A DNA stretch of 64,000 nt from Apophysomyces variabilis. Its lineage: Eukaryota > Mucoromycota > Mucoromycetes > Mucorales > Mucoraceae. The notes under the pieces are model-generated. The model was given only the letters and a program-made list of their open reading frames with translations. It made no database searches and was not told where the DNA came from. Made by a program: the position numbers and the translations under genes. The stretch spans positions 141,953-205,952 of the forward strand of contig MZZL01000389.1 of assembly GCA_002749535.1 (NCBI GenBank), in the 5' to 3' direction. Of the stretch, positions 36,898-49,552 are shown piece after piece. Position 1 is the stretch's first letter; each line of letters begins with the position of its first letter.

Positions 36898-38636
36898 TCA
36901 ACGATTTCTGGAAGGTGGAATGGTGCTGACCTCCTCGGTATAATTCACTGGAAATATGCCTCTACGTACGGTTCCATTTTCTTCAATTTCGCCTACCCAC
37001 CATCCCTCGTCTAGCTTTTCAATCACCGTAAGCAAATCCTCTGCTTGGAAAGACAGCTCATTCTCATTTTCGCCTTGGAACGCATAAAGTGCTTTCCGGT
37101 AGGTGTTCTCAATAGCCGTTCCTTGATCTATCGTAGCGAAAGCAACGTTTCACAAGCCATCAGTTACCAATGTTTGCTGTGTCAGTTTTAGTATCGAAAC
37201 CAGATACCTTGTGGTCTTGTCATGTCCGACTTCGGTGAAGATGTTCCTTTACTGGTTTCGCTAGTCTGGGTGGATTCTGGAACAGAGTTATCGAAACTAG
37301 GCGGAGTATTAGACGCTGCTGCGCTTGCCACTGTCGCTATTCCTGATGCTGTTATTGGTGTTGACGTTGGCTGAGGAGTAGCATTGGTTGCCAGCATGGG
37401 TTGACTCATCGCTTGCATACTTTCTACGGATTCATCCACGGTGGTTATGGGCATCACTGGCTCCGAAGAATGAGCAGCTAGTTTCGTCCGAACCTCGTTC
37501 AGCAGCTCCGAAGATTTTAGGTGGTAGGTATATTGCGCTTCTAGAAATTGATACAATGCATTTCGGTGATCGTCCTATGGAAACGAGGACCGCTTTTCAA
37601 ATTAACGGGAAAAGGTTTCGTATCGAAAAGGGGCAAACCTCGTATTCCTGTAATAGTTCCATTTTCTCGATCAAATCGCGCTCTGTTTCTTCATATTTAA
37701 TCTTGGACGCCTGCATTTCTTGCTCCCACTCCGGCTTTTCCTTTTTAGCGCTTCGGAGCCGACTGAGCTTGGCATCGTAATCTAATCGCCTTGATTCCAG
37801 TTTCCTTTTCATCGCACTGTATTCCTTGAATTCTCTCAATCCGTGCTCTAACGTTTCCATATAACCATCTTTGATTGTATTCGAAAATTCCTCCTGAAAT
37901 GCAGCGATCTTTGCCTCTGCGTTTCCCAGATTCATCAGCACTAGACCTGATTTGGCATTAGCACCGTTTCTCTTTATCGATCATACAAAAAGAATTAAGC
38001 GCACATACCAAGATCCGAATCAGTTGGTCTAACACATCCATGAGAAACCCAACAGTGACCAAGGGCTTCCAAAGGCATTGACTTTGTCTTTGCATCCCCA
38101 GGAGAAGGTTTCTTTTTAGAAAGATAGGCATGCGTCAACTCGGCCGCTTCATATAGTTTCTCAAACCCCTCCCGTCTTTTCTCTGTCTCAGCCTCAAGCC
38201 GTTTAAAATCTTCTGTTTGCAAAGTAGCCTTTGCAGCACCTAATCTTTCGCCAGTCCACTACAAAAACAAATGAGAAAGGAAAAAAGGAACAAGTTGACG
38301 GTTCGGTTGACACACGAACACAAAACTCCGACTCAAGATAATCAAAGGAGAAGTTCGTGATGAAGCATGCAGGAAAAAAGAAAGGAACAGCAATGACAAA
38401 AATAGTTTGCAAGTGTGCATCCGGGTGCAATTCCATGCTTCCGAAGCAAATGTAGACTGCAGTTCAATAGCATGTCTAACAAATCACAGACGTTCCTGTC
38501 ATCGCTCAGACGTCCTGTACACGATTCCCATTGATCGCTGACCCTCTTTCTCCTTTTTTTTTCTTCGATTTCCCGTTGACAACCCAATGCAAATTATGAT
38601 TCTACTCACTTGCTTCAATTTGCCGAAATTAATCAT
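36898..38636 (-). CDS. BAR-SH3 adaptor protein, endophilin/Mug137-like
   Basis: Five exons: 38636-38610 (27 nt), 38258-38009, 37946-37639, 37574-37208 and 37127-36898, giving 393 aa. The first splice joins INFGKLKQ to WTGERLGAAKATLQTEDF, the amphipathic start typical of endophilin-like fungal BAR proteins. The BAR domain spans about residues 10-240 and is helical, with MNLGNAEAKIAAFQEEF and DYDAKLSRLRSAKKEKPEWE. A Ser/Thr/Pro-rich linker follows. The C-terminal SH3 domain (about 325-385) reads KALYAFQGENENELSFQAED, then GWWVGEI and GIFPVNYTEE. The role is to sense or bend membranes and recruit proline-rich partners in endocytosis or sporulation-related trafficking. Intron 1 is 351 nt, much longer than others here. 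The last two exons use weaker donors (GTTTGC and GTATCT). Confidence 0.9.
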
Positions 38637-39390
38637 GACCTGGAAGACCACTGTAGGAAACGAGTAGCGAACTTGCCCTCCTTTTTATCGGAAACAAAAA
38701 TGTCACGTGTAATATATCTTAAGCACGCTCGCAGAGTCTCAGACACAACGTGCTGCTCTTTGATGGTATGTTATGTACTGGTTTATATTTTCAACCAAAT
38801 TTTAAGTAATGAAAATTGAAGATGTCTTTTAACGACGTCGGACGAAACTGCAGATGATGACCAACAAATCTATAAGCAGCTCTTTGTGGCGTCTGTTCCT
38901 AAAAAAATGACTTTTTACGTGGATTTCCCCTCTGACAACGTATATATCGCTTCGAGGCCGCTGATCGTCGGACAGCCGAGCAGTGGTAAAAACATAGAGA
39001 TGCGTTTCTTCCCTGCTCGTTTCTAGCGCATCGATAAAACGGACGATGCAAATTAGGAACATTCTTTTACTGCCGCAAAACGATCGGTTATATGAAGTCT
39101 TTCTGCATGCAGGCTTTCTTGGATATCAACAAAAACAAAATGAAGATACAGTATCAGTTATATGACTTATGCCATAAATTGTCATTAAATCTATCTTTTC
39201 ATTTCCTGCCCGCGCACCATCTTCTTAGCAGCTTGCCAGGTGTGGTAAAATGCGGACCGGACCTGAGATCTGTTCACGTGAGTCGTTTCTGAGTTTCTTT
39301 TCTCCGCTAGTATGAAAGGTTGGGCTGCGTGGTTTCCCCGTTGGGTTTTGGCGACTTTTTTTCTTTGAAAGACCAACGTTGACTTTAACC
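38637..39390. other. Divergent promoter region, BAR-SH3 / V-ATPase a
   Basis: 754 bp between divergent start codons. Short frames on both strands carry no motifs. It should contain both promoters. Confidence 0.5.
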
Positions 39391-42300
39391 ATGGCGCCGA
39401 CTACACTCTTCCGTTCGGAAGAGATGTCCCTTATACAACTAATTATTCCGGCAGAGGTTGCTCAACCTTGCGTTGCTGAGTTGGGCGAGCTCGGGAAGGT
39501 TCAGTTTAGAGATGTAAGTGTTTCACTACAGAGACTTGTTTCTGCATGAGCTGACCGACCTTCTACACAGCTCAACCCCGAAGTGAATGCTTTCCAACGC
39601 TCATTCGTCACGGAAATCAGAAGACTGGACGAGATGGAACGTCAATGCCGTACGTAGTGCTGATAGAATCATTTGAAACAGAGCAAACTCCTTAAAACGC
39701 TTGTCGATAGGCTTTTTCCATGCTCAGGTCACCAAGGCCGAGATTCCTATTCGTCCTCCAACTTCTGGTTCCTTTTTCTCCCGTGCACGTTCCACGCAAG
39801 AAATCGATGACTTGGAAGAGACGTTGAGAGAGCATGAGAAACGCATTTTAGAAATGAACGCTTCATACGAGAATCTCCAGCGCAATTATCTGCAACTGAC
39901 CGAACTTCGACATGTCTTGCGTGAAACGGACACGTTTTTCCGACAGGTAAATTAATGTCCGTAGTCAGCAAGAGAATTTATTAACGTCCTGTTCATGGTC
40001 ATCAAGGCCGGAGCTCGCCAGGATGCCAGCCGCACTTCTCTTGACGAAGCCGATGCTTCCACCCCTCTATTGACTAATGATGTGGAACAAGCAAATTATG
40101 AAATGAATAGCCTGAGTTTAGGATACGTGACAGGTGTCATAGCTCGATCGCGAATGCAGATCTTTGAACGTGTCTTATGGCGTTCTCTGCGTGGTAATCT
40201 TTACATGAACTGGGCCGAGATCGATGAACAGATCGTGGATCCCGATTCGGATGAGGTCGTAGACAAAAACGTCTTCGCTATCTTTGCTCATGGCAAAGAG
40301 ATCATCAACAAGATTAGAAAGATTTCCGAGAGTATGGGCGCTACTCTCTACAGCGTCGACGATAATGAGTATAAGCGCAGAGATGCACTAAGACAGTTGG
40401 ACTCTCGTATAGAAGACTTGAATACAGTAAGGCGCTGGCTTATAACGACGCTAGCACACTAAATGATATCAAATGGTTATGTAGGTTCTTGCGACTACGA
40501 ATCAGACACGTAGAGCAGAGCTGGAAAAGATCTCTTATGAACTGACTGCTTGGACTACTATCGTTCGCAAAGAAAAGGCCATATACCACACGATGAACTT
40601 GTTCAATTATGACCAAACCCGCAAGTGTCTTGTAGCAGAAGGATGGTGCGCTTCTAATGATGTGCCACTTATCAAACAGTCTCTTAGAGACGCTGCGGTA
40701 CGTCAGAAATCCCGTATGTACAACGGCAGACGCAAGTTACTCACCGTTATTTATAGGCGGCAACCGGAACCAGTTTACCTTTGGTTTTGAAAGAGCTCTC
40801 CACCAATAAGGTGAAGCCTACGTATCATCGTACCAACAAGTTCACCGAAGGTTTCCAAAACGTCATCAATGCTTATGGTATTGCTCGTTATCGCGAAGTC
40901 AATCCCGGTCTTTTCACTATTGTCACATTTCCCTTCCTCTTCGCTGTTATGTTCGGTGATATCGGACACGGTTTTCTGATGTTCTTGTTTGCTCTGTATC
41001 TTGTTCTCAATGAGAAGAAGTTGTCTGCAAACAAAGGCGAGGTAATTGATCATCCAAAAGAATTACGATATTGAGCGGTTCGCCTTTTTTTGTGTAGATT
41101 TTCCAAATGTTCTTTGCTGGTCGTTACATGATGTTGTTGATGGGATTGTTCTCCATTTTCACCGGCTTTATTTATAACGATATCTTCTCCCTATCTCTCC
41201 ATATCTTCAAGTCAGGATTTGACTGGCCTACCGAGTATACCTCAAACCAGACTGTTGTTGGTATCCCGAACGGACACGTCTATGCATTTGGCCTTGATCC
41301 AGTACGTTTGAAGTGTTGCGCAAAGTGCACGATTTAACTAGAGCATATAGGCATGGCATGGATCTGAGAACTTCTTGCGGTTCACCAATTCATACAAGAT
41401 GAAGCAAGCCATTATCTTGGGTGTTATCCACGTATGCAAAATATGTTTCAAGCCAACTTTGATTTGACCTGTTTTTCTATAGATGTCCTTTGCCATTTGC
41501 CTGAACGTGTTTAACCACCTTTACTACGGCAAGAAAGCATTTGTCTGGCTTGAATTCATTCCGCAAATTCTGTTTATGGAGTCCATCTTTGGCTATCTTG
41601 TCTTCTGTATCATGTATAAATGGAGTGTGAATTGGTGGGAGTTGGATGCAGATGGTCATCATATCCATAATTCCCCACCAAATCTTCTCAATATGTTGAT
41701 TTACATGTTCCTTACACCCGGTAAAGTGAATCCGGCAGATCAGCTTTATCCTGGACAGGTAAAATGGGATTTGCTAGAGAAAATAACCGTTTAATTCGTA
41801 CAATAGGGTCCCATTCAAGGACTTTTGATTGCTATTGCTGCTATTTGCGTACCTTGGATGTGGTTCGCCAAGCCATTATACTTGAGATATCAGAACAACA
41901 AGCATCACTACGAGTCCGTCGCTGAAGATGATCACAACGACGAAGAGCAACATGGTGCTTCTGCAGCTGAAGGAGAAGAAGAGGATGAAGGAGAGGAAGA
42001 GGTAATTCTAACGGTAGCCAGCAATCAGATACCTAACAGTAGTCATCAGTTTGATTTTGGTGAAGAGATGATCCATCAGACTATCCATACCATCGAATTC
42101 TGTCTGAACTGTATCTCCAACACAGCTTCCTATCTTCGTCTCTGGGCCTTGTCCCTTGCCCACGCACGTAAGTCTTGAGAATACGGCTATTGATTTGTCT
42201 AATTGCTTTGATCCAGAATTGTCAAGTGTACTATGGGACATGACACTGAAAATCTGGTTCAATTTTACTGGTACCATCGCCGTGATTGGACTGGTTGTCG

Positions 42301-42525
42301 GCTTTGCCATGTGGTTCTCTTTAACTATCTTCATTCTTCTTTGTATGGAAGGTCTTTCTGCGTTCCTTCACACTCTTCGTCTTCATTGGTAAGAACCTTC
42401 GCTACATTGCTTATGAAGCTTATACTATTTTGTTTAGGGTCGAGTTTGATGGCAAATTTTACATGGGTGACGGTATTGAATTCCAGCCTTTCACTTTCAG
42501 ATCCGTGTTGGAAGACCTCGAGTAA
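39391..42525 (+). CDS. VPH1: V-type proton ATPase subunit a
   Basis: Thirteen exons: 39391-39513, 39571-39649, 39711-39946, 40007-40426, 40485-40697, 40757-41041, 41098-41301, 41351-41431, 41483-41758, 41807-42001, 42050-42167, 42217-42388 and 42438-42525, giving 829 aa. This is the membrane stator subunit that forms the proton half-channels of the V-ATPase. The N-terminal cytosolic half begins [19 protein letters not shown]. The membrane half has [33 protein letters not shown] and the essential arginine in [15 protein letters not shown]. An acidic loop ([11 protein letters not shown]) precedes [16 protein letters not shown]. The C-terminus is FEFQPFTF-like. All key segments are intact. The sequence does not tell whether it is the vacuolar (Vph1-like) or Golgi (Stv1-like) isoform; the symbol marks the family. 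Confidence 0.96.
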
Positions 42526-42738
42526 AGATGGAATAAAAAAAGAATAAACATGTGAAATAAATTTCTTCGCGTACACGGAGTGTATATGTTATGCTATGCC
42601 ATCCTTCCTTTGATTGCTTTTATTCACATGGAGCTCCATTAACAATCAGACTTATTTTGTACGTTCCTTTTAGTTAGTATAACAAGTTGTAAAAATTTAC
42701 AACAGTTACTGTGTGATAAAATCTTACATTCAGTAGCA

Positions 42739-44452
42739 CTAAGGGGAAAATGGAGAGACTAGCCAGTCTTTTGCCTTGCGAACTAGTTTCCCTAAGTCAC
42801 GATATAATTTAGAGCCATCGCTGTTTTTCGCTACTTCACCTGTGCCTACATCGTATTCATCGTCATGCCCGTCATACACAAACCGGATGTCGATTTTGAA
42901 TCTGATACTAGTGTCGTTATTGTATTGTTCCCGCTTCATTTGCGTTGTCGTACTGTTGACGCTTTGACCACTTGATCAAAACATAATGGAAGCATATAAG
43001 TAACATCGAGTAACTTTATCAGGAAATATACACCTCCTTTTCAGAAACTATTACCTTTTTAGACGTACAATATTGCCGTTGATTGCCAACATCGCTTCTA
43101 ATAAAGGACCTCATAATTTCAGAAAATAGTCGTTCTCAGTAACGCGAATCGAGAGAGCTTTGTTGAATAACACACTTTGATCTTCCAGAATATCAAACCT
43201 GATTAAAAAAGTCAGATCAATCCAAAGATATTCTATGGCACTAGACATAGTTATTTGTGATGTCCGTAATTACCCACTTACACAAACTTCAAAGACACGA
43301 AAAAATTTGGTATATGTGATATATGATTTTGATTCTTTCAACTTGGACAGATATCGACGAGCACGATGAAATAAATTACCGTATTTTGATATCTACGTTA
43401 ACAGATATCTAGGCAAATGTTGAATTTTTTTTCAATAGATACCTACAGCAGCAACGGTCTCCCACGATTCTTCCACTTTGCGCGGTAGCGCGAAATCCAT
43501 AACGAGATATTTTACCATGAAACGTTTCTTAATATTGTTCCATTCATCTTCTCCGAAGAGGGATGCTTGTCCATCGTTTGACAAATCAACCAGATCTAAA
43601 ATCGAAGAAAGACCTGAACTAGATATAGTTTGAAAGGGATTACTAGATGAATTTCTGGCATCCAAGATCGAAAACCACGCACATCCAACTCTTATTTATG
43701 TTCTTATTACCTCATGATCTTCTTGTTTTCTACTGTCAGTTTGACACCTTGATGATATAACTCGTATCTCTCCAATGCATGCTTCCTGATGATAGCGCCG
43801 ACAGAAAGTTTGCGAAGAGGCTGATCAGTGGCATCAATACATTGATCGGGCAATTCTTCATGAGCACGCTAAACAAAGTAGAAGTGAAATTGATTATGTA
43901 TTTCTTAGTTAACTAGTGTCATAGTCCCATACATTTACTACCTTTCCCAGGGCAGTAGCACTCTGAGTTTCTGCGCTGCTGGAAGAATTTGTCACCTGTG
44001 TATCGTTATCACGTCCAGCACGACCACTTTCATCCAGCTGCCTTGCATACGCCTTGCTCCCAATTATTGCCAAACGAATACCGTCGTTATAACCTTCTTG
44101 CTGAGTCTCTATATCCAAATCCTTCTGTTCCAGCTGTTTGAGTTTTAACGAGCATATTTTGACAAACTTGGTTATCACGTGCTGTCCTTGTAAATGCTTG
44201 TAACTTCAGTACAATAGGAACTTAACGCTAAGTGCTTCGATCGTTTCGCGGCGATGGTTTTGATTGAATTACCTTAGTTGGATCACAACAACTATCGGCG
44301 TGATGTTGTATGAAAGCATCCGCTAAATCGTCAACATTACACCAACTTCTAGCAGATAGTAACGACAAAGAAATATCAACTTTAAGAGCGTTACAAGTGT
44401 CCTCGTCAAATTTGAACGAAGGATCCAACCCATGCAATTTTGGTACACTCAT
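42739..44452 (-). pseudogene. Broken multi-exon gene, lineage-specific family
   Basis: Spliceable coding blocks run along the minus strand: about 44452-44273 (from MSVPKLHGLDP), 44196-43942, 43868-43711, about 43690-43440 (with WNNIKKRFMVKYLVMDFALP), one block near 43370-43270, 43198-43055 and 42970-42739 (with KIDIRFVYDGHDDEYDVGTG, ending LVSPFSP). Most join in frame. The block at 43198-43055 has an in-frame TGA between YFLKL and GPLLEAM, where TGG (Trp) would fit. The join between 43711 and the next block gives no normal intron. So it is probably a recently broken gene. The overall pattern reminds me of uncharacterised proteins repeated in Mucorales genomes. I cannot name a function. Confidence 0.5.
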
Positions 44453-47129
44453 ATTACGGCATTGTGAGAGTGGCATAAAGGACTTTCCTTTCTGGTCATT
44501 ATTATAGCGGAGATTGATACCACGCGCAGTCACTTAATACTTCAAACCAACAACGGAAAGTAACAACACTCTTATTCACACAATGCAATCTGTCGTAAGT
44601 CCTGTTGTTACTGGATGTTATTGCAACTGCCCATTAGCAGCCGCATGTCCATGTTCTCATAGCATGGACGGTTGGGCTATAGTTCTTTAATTCCCAACCA
44701 GGTTGACGGTAGAATCTGTCCTAAGCGTCTATCGGGCCATTGTTAGTGGCGGTAGGGGTTAGCTGTCGGCGGTTGCTTTTTAAAAAGCGTAAAACTGGAC
44801 GATTACGTGTTATTATCCTGTATGCAGAATAGGGTGTCATCATACTGTTCGTAAATCTAAGTATATAAGCAATCAAAATGTTTAATATCAAACATGGAAG
44901 TATATTTATACACTTTGTAGATACATGGTATTGGATATATGCGGCTTCGATCCGTAACAGCATTGTCAACCTTGGTCTGTTGCAAAATAAAAAAGACGCC
45001 CAATATTTCTTACGGAGTGCAATCTGTGTGTCTGTGCTTACTGTTGATACATTCAGTTAAGTAGCGACTAGAGTTAGTTGTATTGCCATAGTTCCATCGA
45101 AAATAAGTCTGAGCTATTGGCTTTTTCCAAAATTGTTTGAAGTATCGGAGAGCCAAATTTAGAAGGATCATGTAATCAAACTATGAAAATTCGCAATAAG
45201 AGCTTTTTGAGTCAAAAACATGTTTCTTATTCAGGGGAAAGCGCAACTCCATCAGGAAGACATAGATACCTATCCCACTAATTAGAAGATAATTTTAAAC
45301 GATTCAATGTTTAAGACAGTTGAGGATACGGGAAAATATCAGCAAAAACATTGTACCGATTCTGTTTGTTTCATACAAAACCCAGATACCTGTATGATGT
45401 ATGCAAATACAATAAGTAAAGGTTAAATTTCATTAAACATGTCATTGATCCTGGCAATAAAAAGAAAATCAGTGATGGTTATAAACGTTGACAGTTTGAA
45501 TTACTGAGTGTTATGTCGAGACTGTTATCGACTGCTAGATTAAGATCATAGTACAGGATGATAGGGCTACAATTCCACGGTCAAGATTGATACGGTTGAA
45601 AGAGTTCTTTATTCTTCTAAGCGAAGACTAACTAAATAGCTATCTTTCAATTCTACTTCTACTTTCAACTTTCGGCTAAAGTCTATAACCCTATCATAGA
45701 GGCTTACGCGACATTTAAAGCAAGCCATGGTTCCCCAACCATCTGATCCTTGTTCTCAATATGATGTTAATTTTGTCAAGAACAAAATGATAACGGAACT
45801 TTTGACTATTCTACCATACCAGTTTCCCTCAATACGTGAGGTCTCATCCATAGCTGCCCCGTTACGTTGAATAGATGAGAGTAGCACTCCCTGTCCAGGA
45901 ACGTTATTCATAATGTAGTCAGTCATCACAAGAATAAGTGATAGAAAATTAGAAAATGAAACTTAAAAAGGTCCACTAAGTATGGCCCTGTTTAATTTAT
46001 AAAGTATGATCCAGAATGCATATCAAAAAAGTTTCGATAATTCTTTCTAATAAAACAATGATGAATACGTGTTTTAGTGGTAAAGTTAACAATGATTGTA
46101 CAAAGAATAGTATCAATCGCCCTTTGTTGAGCAGACGATGACCATAATGACATACCACACCTGTATCATCTCTAGATGAATTTATTCTTATCTCATGCAC
46201 ACTGGTTTATCCTCCTAAATCAGGTAAATGAAACCTTACTGACAGTGGCTATCAAATGATCGCTCCCTTCTCTATGACAGTCAAGCAATTGTTCCCGACA
46301 CGAGGCATCACATACCGCATCTTCTTATGCTGTTTCTCTAGCTTTGACCATTGTATTGTTTTTCTTTTGATCTATCGTCACCACTTGTGCAATGGATGAA
46401 GTTTGGCAAAGCTGTGGGATCCAAATTATAGGTACATGTGAATGGGTGCGAAACGAAATGTTATCAAAGGCAAAACCTACTTTGTACTCAGTCACAGAAG
46501 ACAATGATTTTGACAAACGAGAATATAATCCCTCTTTCTTAAGTCTACTTTTGCTTTTCCTTTCTCTTTCTCTTCAATCGTTCTCCATAATGACTGATTC
46601 CCTATTTTACGATTTTATAGACTTTCTATCGGCTCTTTTCATTTCAACCAATATATTAGTCTATCCACCTTTGCTATTTGCAACATTCAAAAAAGCAGAA
46701 AAGCTTCAAAAAGAAGAGGAGGCCAAAAACAAAGGTTTGTCATAAAGCCATAGACCTTAATACTAAATGAGTTCGAAAGCTGTTCGTCGTCATTATGGTG
46801 AACACAGTCATAGACTAAAGACAAGTAAGAAGTGTCGCCTTCATGAATTAGATCAAGGAGGTCAGTATCTTCTTACCAACGCCTGATAATTTTACACTGA
46901 TTCTGATACTTTACTGCAGTTGGGAGAAAAACGAAAAGCAACTAATATTGATACAGAAGAACAGAAGGCTGGAAAAAAGAAAGGACGTACCTCAAGGGAT
47001 GTGCTGAACGAGAAGTCTGATTGCTGCTCGTCGACAACGCCAGAACCGTAGGATGAAACAAGAAATACAAGCACGATATGGGAAGAAAATGGAAAGATTT
47101 TCCAGAAAAATACCGCTTAAAAATATCGT
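44453..47129. other. Spacer with no supported gene
   Basis: 2.7 kb in the accessory region. It includes a true-ATG open frame at 46392-46745 (listed separately) and a short segment at 46767-46900 (start SSKAVRRHYGEHSHRL) that may be the first exon of the relic that follows. AT-rich filler elsewhere. Confidence 0.4.
46392..46745 (+). CDS. Hypothetical 117-codon frame, doubtful
   Basis: This ATG-initiated frame has a hydrophilic start (MDEVWQSCGIQIIGTC), a Leu/Ser-rich hydrophobic middle, a second hydrophobic segment (FIDFLSALFISTNILVY) and a Lys/Glu-rich end. I recognise no family. The middle corresponds to a CT-rich DNA tract, which can open a frame by chance. It may be noise or part of the adjacent relic. 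Confidence 0.2.
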   Translation: MDEVWQSCGIQIIGTCEWVRNEMLSKAKPTLYSVTEDNDFDKREYNPSFLSLLLLFLSLSLQSFSIMTDSLFYDFIDFLSALFISTNILVYPPLLFATFKKAEKLQKEEEAKNKGLS

Positions 47130-49318
47130 CCGTCAGAGTATGCAACTTTCTTGCAAAATCGCATCACATCTTTATCCGAATTCATGCGCATCCTTTTTAT
47201 CCGAATGCAATTTTTTGTCAATGCATATATAATCGAATAAAGCCAGAGAAAAACCCCAGTGTATCTGTACTCACAGAGCCTTTGGTATTCGATCGCACAA
47301 CAGGTGATGAATATCTCATGTGATGAACACCAATCCTCATATGCCAGACAACGTTTATGATTTTTGGAATCAATTTTGCGAGCGACATCCTGCTATTGTT
47401 TTCCCGAGAAGCAACTTCACTGAATACAGTGATACTCTTTCTGCGGCTTGCAAGACCTTGCGAGATAATTATATAAACGACATTGTTGAGAATTTCTAAC
47501 AAAGAGTTTTTGGATTCATCATTCATAGGCTTCAAATGCTTGTTCCAGTAACGCAGTGCAACAGAAATTATATGCCTGATTCAATGATATTCTTATTGTT
47601 TCCCACTGCAGGTCCTATCTAAAGTGTCGCCAAGTCAGATCGCGTACGATTAACTGTACGAAAGCGTTGCCGGTGGTGAGTCAGCTTGGCCTTCATGCCT
47701 GGAAAAAGCATCCTTCGACCTATTCCTTGCAATTGTTAATCTCCGTGGTTTTCTTATTCCATTGATGCCCTAGAGGTGCACCCTCGAGGGTTTATCTAAA
47801 CGACCTGGGGTATGTATCCCTGTATTACGTGCTATATTAAAGATATACGAGCAAGAGCACCAGTAGAATGATGATGAGGAGTCAAGCAATTTGCCTAGGC
47901 TGTTTCATCAGCACCGCAACCTTCCTTCCATTTTTGCTTCGTCACCATTAATGCATAGGCATTGAAGGCGTTGGTTCAAGTCAAAAACAATACAGACGAC
48001 TATGAAGGTAACTTGGAGATTTTTAACCAAGTCTTAGACTTGGACAAGTACGGCTTCCGAAGGTCAGTTACCTATTATTTGAGAATAGTGTACGAAGCTA
48101 AGCATCACTTTTAGCATGAATTGAGGAATATCCACAAATGAAATCTGCACGGACGGGTTTAGTGTTGTTTTTCACTTTGCTCGCGGTACAAAGCCTAAGA
48201 TAGTTGAGCTTGAACTCGATGATTTTACCACTGCGGACAACAGCAGATAGTATCGTGTGTGTGGGATGGACCTTGGCGAGCGGCCTTCTATATACTGCAT
48301 CATATGGTGTTGGCCAAACAGAGCATGAAATCCGCCGCTGTTCGTCGGCAGAGTGCTACTACATGACTGGGTCGCCTCAAAGGGGTCAGCAGCTACTGAA
48401 ACAAAAAAAACATCAGGGCATTGATACCATCGACAGCAATTTTCCAACTGGAAAAACATGCGATATCCGCAAATACAATGGATGAGTGGGTTACTTTTTT
48501 TTGCGCAAAGATGCGTTCTTCAATTTCTACGGGCAGAAATGACCGAGAAAGGCGATTCCGCGACCATCAAGGCAGGCAACGAGCGGCAGAAGAATTAGGC
48601 AAATATTTTGATAGAGGGAGACCGTAAATCATCGGAAACGGAATCATCGTTGTGCAAACCGAAAGAAACGGAAGAAGAATCGCGAGCAGCCTAGAAGGCA
48701 CAAGAAGAAGAACACTGGAAGGTATTAAAGGAACAGATGTCAGGATAAAGGTACTAATTATTCCCACAATGATAGGGAACTCGAGCAACCATTATCTGTT
48801 GTGCGTTCTACAGTAAATAAAAGCCGTCGAGCCAGAAGCTGGAAGCAATCCCAACCAAATCCGGATATTAATGGAAAGATGCCTTTGTTTGTATTTGGGG
48901 CGGAAATGTTTGGGAAGGACGAGTGCCGATACAAAGGACATCGAAAAGCGGCCGTTAACAAATTATGGAGGTTTTGAAGAGACGCGAGGCTCGTGGCGAG
49001 GTGTTTGTAGTGAAGCTAGACGAACAGCTGACATCACAGGTAACCGAAGCAATGTTATTTCATCAATGTTTGACTTAATATGAACTACAAATAGATTTGT
49101 CACAACTGCCAATCGAAAACCTTATGCAATGTGGTTACTGAAAATGGTATCAAACACCATGCCATTCAAGACTGCAAAGCCTGTAGAATGCGAAAGAATC
49201 GTGATATCAATGCAAGTGATATGTTCTACATTGCTCAATCTATATGGAACGGCCATGGGCGCCCTCACGCGCTCCGCCGGCTGACACAAATCACCACTAC
49301 GAATGCAGGACACTTAAG
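47130..49318 (+). pseudogene. Decayed TnpB/Fanzor-like nuclease gene
   Basis: Scattered blocks on the plus strand, in changing frames and with stops, follow the order of a TnpB/Fanzor-like gene. They are: a helical N-terminal part (RITSLSEFMRILFIRMQFFV at about 47157; VYDFWNQFCERHPA at about 47355, ending YINDIVENF); NLEIFNQVLDLDKYGFRR near 48010-48060; VELELDDFTTADNSR then YRVCGMDLG (RuvC-I Asp at 48269-48271) near 48205-48280; HEIRRCSSAECYYMTGSP at about 48325; and VFVVKLDEQLTSQ. An intron (49040-49094) comes next, followed by ICHNCQSKTL, CKAC and NRDINASDMFYIAQSIW (RuvC-III Asp at 49203-49205). At least one stop and several frameshifts break it, so it cannot make the nuclease. The gene order of motifs and the shared LTSQ|IC splice link it to the relic at 35.4 kb. 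Family placement is inferred from motifs. Confidence 0.62.
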
Positions 49319-49523
49319 CGACTAGATTTTACGGAATGAGTATTAGGCAATATTTCCAGTTAAGATCATTTTATTAACGACTATCCGTTGTAGATGCTCG
49401 CATCGGTAAGCTTTCTATTACATTTTAACAGCAAGATACCCACCAACAATTATTGGCAAATTCTTTATAACTTTTATCTCCAAATCTTCGAACAATTTTT
49501 GGGCGGAATCTTCATATAATTTT

Positions 49524-49552
49524 GGATGAAAAAGGATGAAAAAGGATGAAAA
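49524..49552. repeat. Three tandem 10-bp units (GGATGAAAAA)
   Basis: The unit GGATGAAAAA occurs three times in a row, the last copy slightly shortened. It is a small tandem repeat in the accessory spacer. Confidence 0.9.
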
